8,506 nucleotides of DNA, from NCBI GenBank assembly GCA_002702965.1, contig PADE01000067.1:28108-36613 (forward strand), read 5' to 3'. The stretch's first letter is position 1; each line of letters begins with the position of its first letter. The DNA comes from Planctomycetaceae bacterium. GTDB taxonomy: Bacteria; Planctomycetota; Planctomycetia; Pirellulales; Pirellulaceae. The translations under genes and the position numbers were made by a program. The notes below the pieces were generated by a model. The model ran no database searches. It saw only the letters and a program-made list of their open reading frames with translations, and was not told the DNA's origin. Shown here piece after piece: positions 6,735-8,506 of the stretch.

Positions 6735-7120
6735 CGCCTACTCCTGGTCTGGATAGATCGAAATCAGATGGAACGGAAGAGGTCGTAACGGCGATCCGGA
6801 CCGGGCTGTGGTTCCGGCTCTCCCCGACGTCTGCGCTATTGTCCCTCGCGGGGTGACACGTTTGGTCACAGGATGTTTCCCGAGGGGACCTGGTTCGCAC
6901 CACTGCTAGCGAGCTAAAGTCCGCCTGCTCGACCGCCCGCTCTGGGGCCAGCGGGAACTGTGGGTCCGCACGGCTCCCAGCTGCGTTCCCCGCCCCGAGC
7001 TGTACGAGGGACTACCGGCCGACCGGTGTTACTGGAAACGGTCGATCGATGGCAACTCCAGCTTCGCGAGGATGCAACGGCTCGCGGAGTTCCTGTCGAG
7101 TTCTGCCGCCGTTGTCCCAG
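6735..7120. other. csrA leader and spacer, no confident gene
   Basis: This spacer lies between csrA and the 3' end of the oleD-like gene, both on the minus strand. On the minus strand the 145 bases before csrA hold six GGA motifs (complements at 6742-6744, 6795-6797, 6813-6815, 6821-6823, 6842-6844 and 6878-6880), the first of them inside the Shine-Dalgarno sequence. I see no clear promoter. On the plus strand, two overlapping frames are open across 6910-7190, one giving a Cys-rich end (CRRCPSQDCGCKACLKRC). They lack a convincing start or ribosome binding site and run antisense into the oleD-like gene, so I do not call them. Confidence 0.45.
6841..6889. other. Nested hairpin upstream of csrA
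   Basis: The outer arms GTCCCTCG (6841-6848) and CGAGGGGAC (6881-6889) pair over 8 bp with one bulged G. Inside them, GTGAC (6853-6857) pairs with GTCAC (6865-6869) around a 7-base loop. Read on the minus strand it lies about 107-155 bases before the csrA start, so it could be in the leader transcript or be the end of a transcript coming from the oleD-like gene. There is no T tract. Confidence 0.45.
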
Positions 7121-8116
7121 TCAAGATTGCGGTTGCAAGGCCTGTCTCAAACGTTGCATGCCCGACTGTGTGGAAATTCGCGGGTGATACCCGAAATCTC
7201 GACGCGCTTGACTGATGTCGAAATAGTGGTTCGTCGCCAATTGGGAAGCCAGAAACCGTGTCATCGGCGGTTCGCGGTGGATTCCCGTCAGCCGGTAGAC
7301 GGTTTCGCAAAGGCGACCGAGTCGCCATGCCGCGGGAAAGGAAATCGACTTATCGACGACCGGTAGCCCCGCCAGGGTGAGAATGTCGTCGATCCAATTC
7401 CAGCAGTTCACCGGTTCTCCCTGGCTGATGAAGTAAGCGTGCCCGCAAACTGGCGCACTTGGCAGTAATGCGTCGGCTGCCAACAGGTGAGCGTCGGCCG
7501 CATTTTCTACATAGATCATGTCGACTAGATTGCGCCCGGCGCCAACGCGGCGCAAACGGCCGCGGCGCGCACGCTCGAGTAAACGCGGGATGAGGTGACG
7601 ATCGCGGGGCCCCCAGATCAAGTGGGGACGCAGGGCACACGTGAGTAGTCCACGTTGCCCGTTGGCGGCCAAGATCTGTTGCTCTGCAAGGGCCTTCGAG
7701 TGCGGGTAATGGCAGAGCCATTGCGAAGGGTAGGGAACCGATTCATTGACACCATCCTGGCTGGTTCCGTCAAACGTGACGCTGGGGCTGCTGGTGTAGA
7801 CCAACCGCGGAACCCGGTTATTCCAACACGCTGCAATGACATTCTGGGTGCCTCGGGTGTTGATTTCAAAATAGGTTCTTCGTGGTCCCCAGATGCCCGC
7901 TACTCCGGCGGTATGGAATACCACATCGCAGTCAGAAGTGGCGGTGTCGACGAGCCGGGAATCTCGGATGTCGCCCTGTATCGTCTCGACACCGAGGGTC
8001 GACAGCTCTTCGTAGGAACCGCGGCATAGGCAGCGCACTTCATCTCCGCGCGCGACCAGCTGCTCGGTCAGGTAGAGTCCCAGGAATCCGGCGCCGCCGG
8101 TCACGAGTACACGCAC
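7121..8116 (-). CDS. oleD: NAD(P)-dependent epimerase/reductase, OleD-like
   Basis: A 331-residue short-chain dehydrogenase of the extended type, close to the 3-beta-hydroxysteroid dehydrogenase group. The Rossmann nucleotide-binding motif TGGAGFLG spans residues 6-13. The active site shows YTSSPSV (107-113) and Y137-P-H-S-K141. Several stretches fit my recollection of OleD, the 2-alkyl-3-oxoalkanoate reductase of head-to-head olefin or beta-lactone synthesis: RPHLIWGPRDRHLIPRL, AYFISQGEPV-type, GEPV-x-x-W, and EPPMTRFLA. OleD reduces the beta-keto acid made by OleA to a beta-hydroxy acid. No oleA, oleB or oleC lies in this window, so the pathway role is inferred. I chose GTG 8116 because AAGGAG lies five bases upstream and the protein then opens MRVLVTGG, as relatives do. 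A start at 8176 would add 20 polar residues. The gene ends in TGA, showing that TGA is a normal stop in this genome. Confidence 0.85.
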   Translation of the reverse strand: MRVLVTGGAGFLGLYLTEQLVARGDEVRCLCRGSYEELSTLGVETIQGDIRDSRLVDTATSDCDVVFHTAGVAGIWGPRRTYFEINTRGTQNVIAACWNNRVPRLVYTSSPSVTFDGTSQDGVNESVPYPSQWLCHYPHSKALAEQQILAANGQRGLLTCALRPHLIWGPRDRHLIPRLLERARRGRLRRVGAGRNLVDMIYVENAADAHLLAADALLPSAPVCGHAYFISQGEPVNCWNWIDDILTLAGLPVVDKSISFPAAWRLGRLCETVYRLTGIHREPPMTRFLASQLATNHYFDISQARRDFGYHPRISTQSGMQRLRQALQPQS

Positions 8117-8120
8117 ATCG

Positions 8121-8127
8121 ACTCCTT
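8121..8127 (-). promoter_or_regulatory. Ribosome binding site deciding the oleD-like start
   Basis: On the minus strand AAGGAGT ends just before the four bases preceding GTG 8116, with GGAG five bases from the start codon. This strong site favours the internal GTG over the longer open frame beginning at 8176. Confidence 0.7.
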
Positions 8128-8506
8128 CTTGTTCTTGACCAATCCGATGTTTGCCGAGGGCATCCTCGGTAGTCAATAGGCCCCTTTCCCGAGAGCCTGT
8201 TTACCACAGTACTTCTATCAAAGAAGCCACGGTTTGCCATGCGGTGTCATTATCAATTGAGCGACATCATAGGCAAGCGGTGGCCGGTGTTCAGTTCGGG
8301 TAAGTTTGGTGCAGGTGCAGCAGTGCGGAAACGAAACTCAGCCCAAACAGGTTGATACATTGTCCTGAATGACCGCTGTGGAATACCGGAAAATCCGTTC
8401 GCTGCTTGCCGTCGCGACGATCCTGGTGGGAACCCCGCCGGACTTGTATGCAGTGCGGAGATTTTGCCTGCAGAGAACCGGTTTTCACTATGGCGGCATC
8501 GACCGT
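8128..8506. other. Upstream region of the oleD-like gene and window edge
   Basis: I find no recognisable gene here. Two frames remain open to the window edge. On the plus strand, ATG 8369 begins MTAVEYRKIRSLLAVATILVG and runs 46 codons to 8506; the basic start and hydrophobic stretch look like an export signal, but there is no clear ribosome binding site. On the minus strand, a frame enters from the edge and stops at 8291 (ending LHLHQTYPN), with no family I recognise. At most one can be real, and the flanking sequence is needed to decide. A promoter for the oleD-like gene should lie here, but none is convincing. Confidence 0.35.

Noticed and set aside
6880..6910. Possible tRNA T-loop (GGTTCGCACC)
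   Set aside because: The flanks cannot form the T stem, acceptor stem or anticodon arm of a tRNA on either strand.
6960..7187. Plus-strand Cys-rich open frame
   Set aside because: The Cys cluster lies partly antisense to the conserved end of the oleD-like gene, and there is no ribosome binding site or recognised motif.

Overview
The window looks like a chromosomal segment of a planctomycete, probably a Pirellulaceae relative. The reasons are a Tat-exported DUF1501 protein, a secreted VCBS/ASPIC (CRTAC1-like) lipoprotein and a secreted double YHS/TRASH-like metal-binding protein, with an outer-membrane gene (lpxB) nearby. This is inference from gene content; no rRNA or other marker gene is present. 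I see no insertion sequence, CRISPR array, tRNA or phage gene.

Layout. Positions 130-1347 (minus) encode lipid-A-disaccharide synthase LpxB. A spacer of about 420 bp follows, ending in a very clear Rho-independent terminator (1697-1728) that serves the minus-strand gene at 1770-2237, a small secreted protein with two Cys-rich metal-binding motifs. A 350-bp divergent promoter region leads to a DUF1501 protein on the plus strand (2590-3960). Next, behind its own good sigma70-like promoter, comes a large VCBS/ASPIC lipoprotein (4091-6499). It converges on csrA (6534-6734, minus). After a 386-bp spacer with hairpins comes an OleD-like NAD(P)-dependent reductase (7121-8116, minus). The last 390 bp hold no gene I can identify.

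The main result is in the VCBS/ASPIC gene. Its reading frame is interrupted by one TGA (5861-5863) and then continues in the same frame for 211 further codons that carry another calcium-binding repeat and the whole ASPIC/UnbV domain. The TGA is followed by ACT TGC, so reading it as selenocysteine gives a U-T-C redox-type motif. A compact bulged hairpin of the kind used as a bacterial SECIS lies 13-36 bases downstream of the codon. I therefore annotate it as one 802-residue candidate selenoprotein. The alternatives are a recent nonsense mutation or a sequencing error. TGA is an ordinary stop elsewhere in the window (the oleD-like gene ends with it), so the genetic code has not been reassigned wholesale.

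Functionally the genes are a mixture rather than a pathway: envelope lipid synthesis (lpxB), exported proteins of the planctomycete type (metal-binding, DUF1501, VCBS/ASPIC), a post-transcriptional regulator (csrA) and a reductase of the long-chain olefin or beta-lactone type. Most appear to be separate transcription units.
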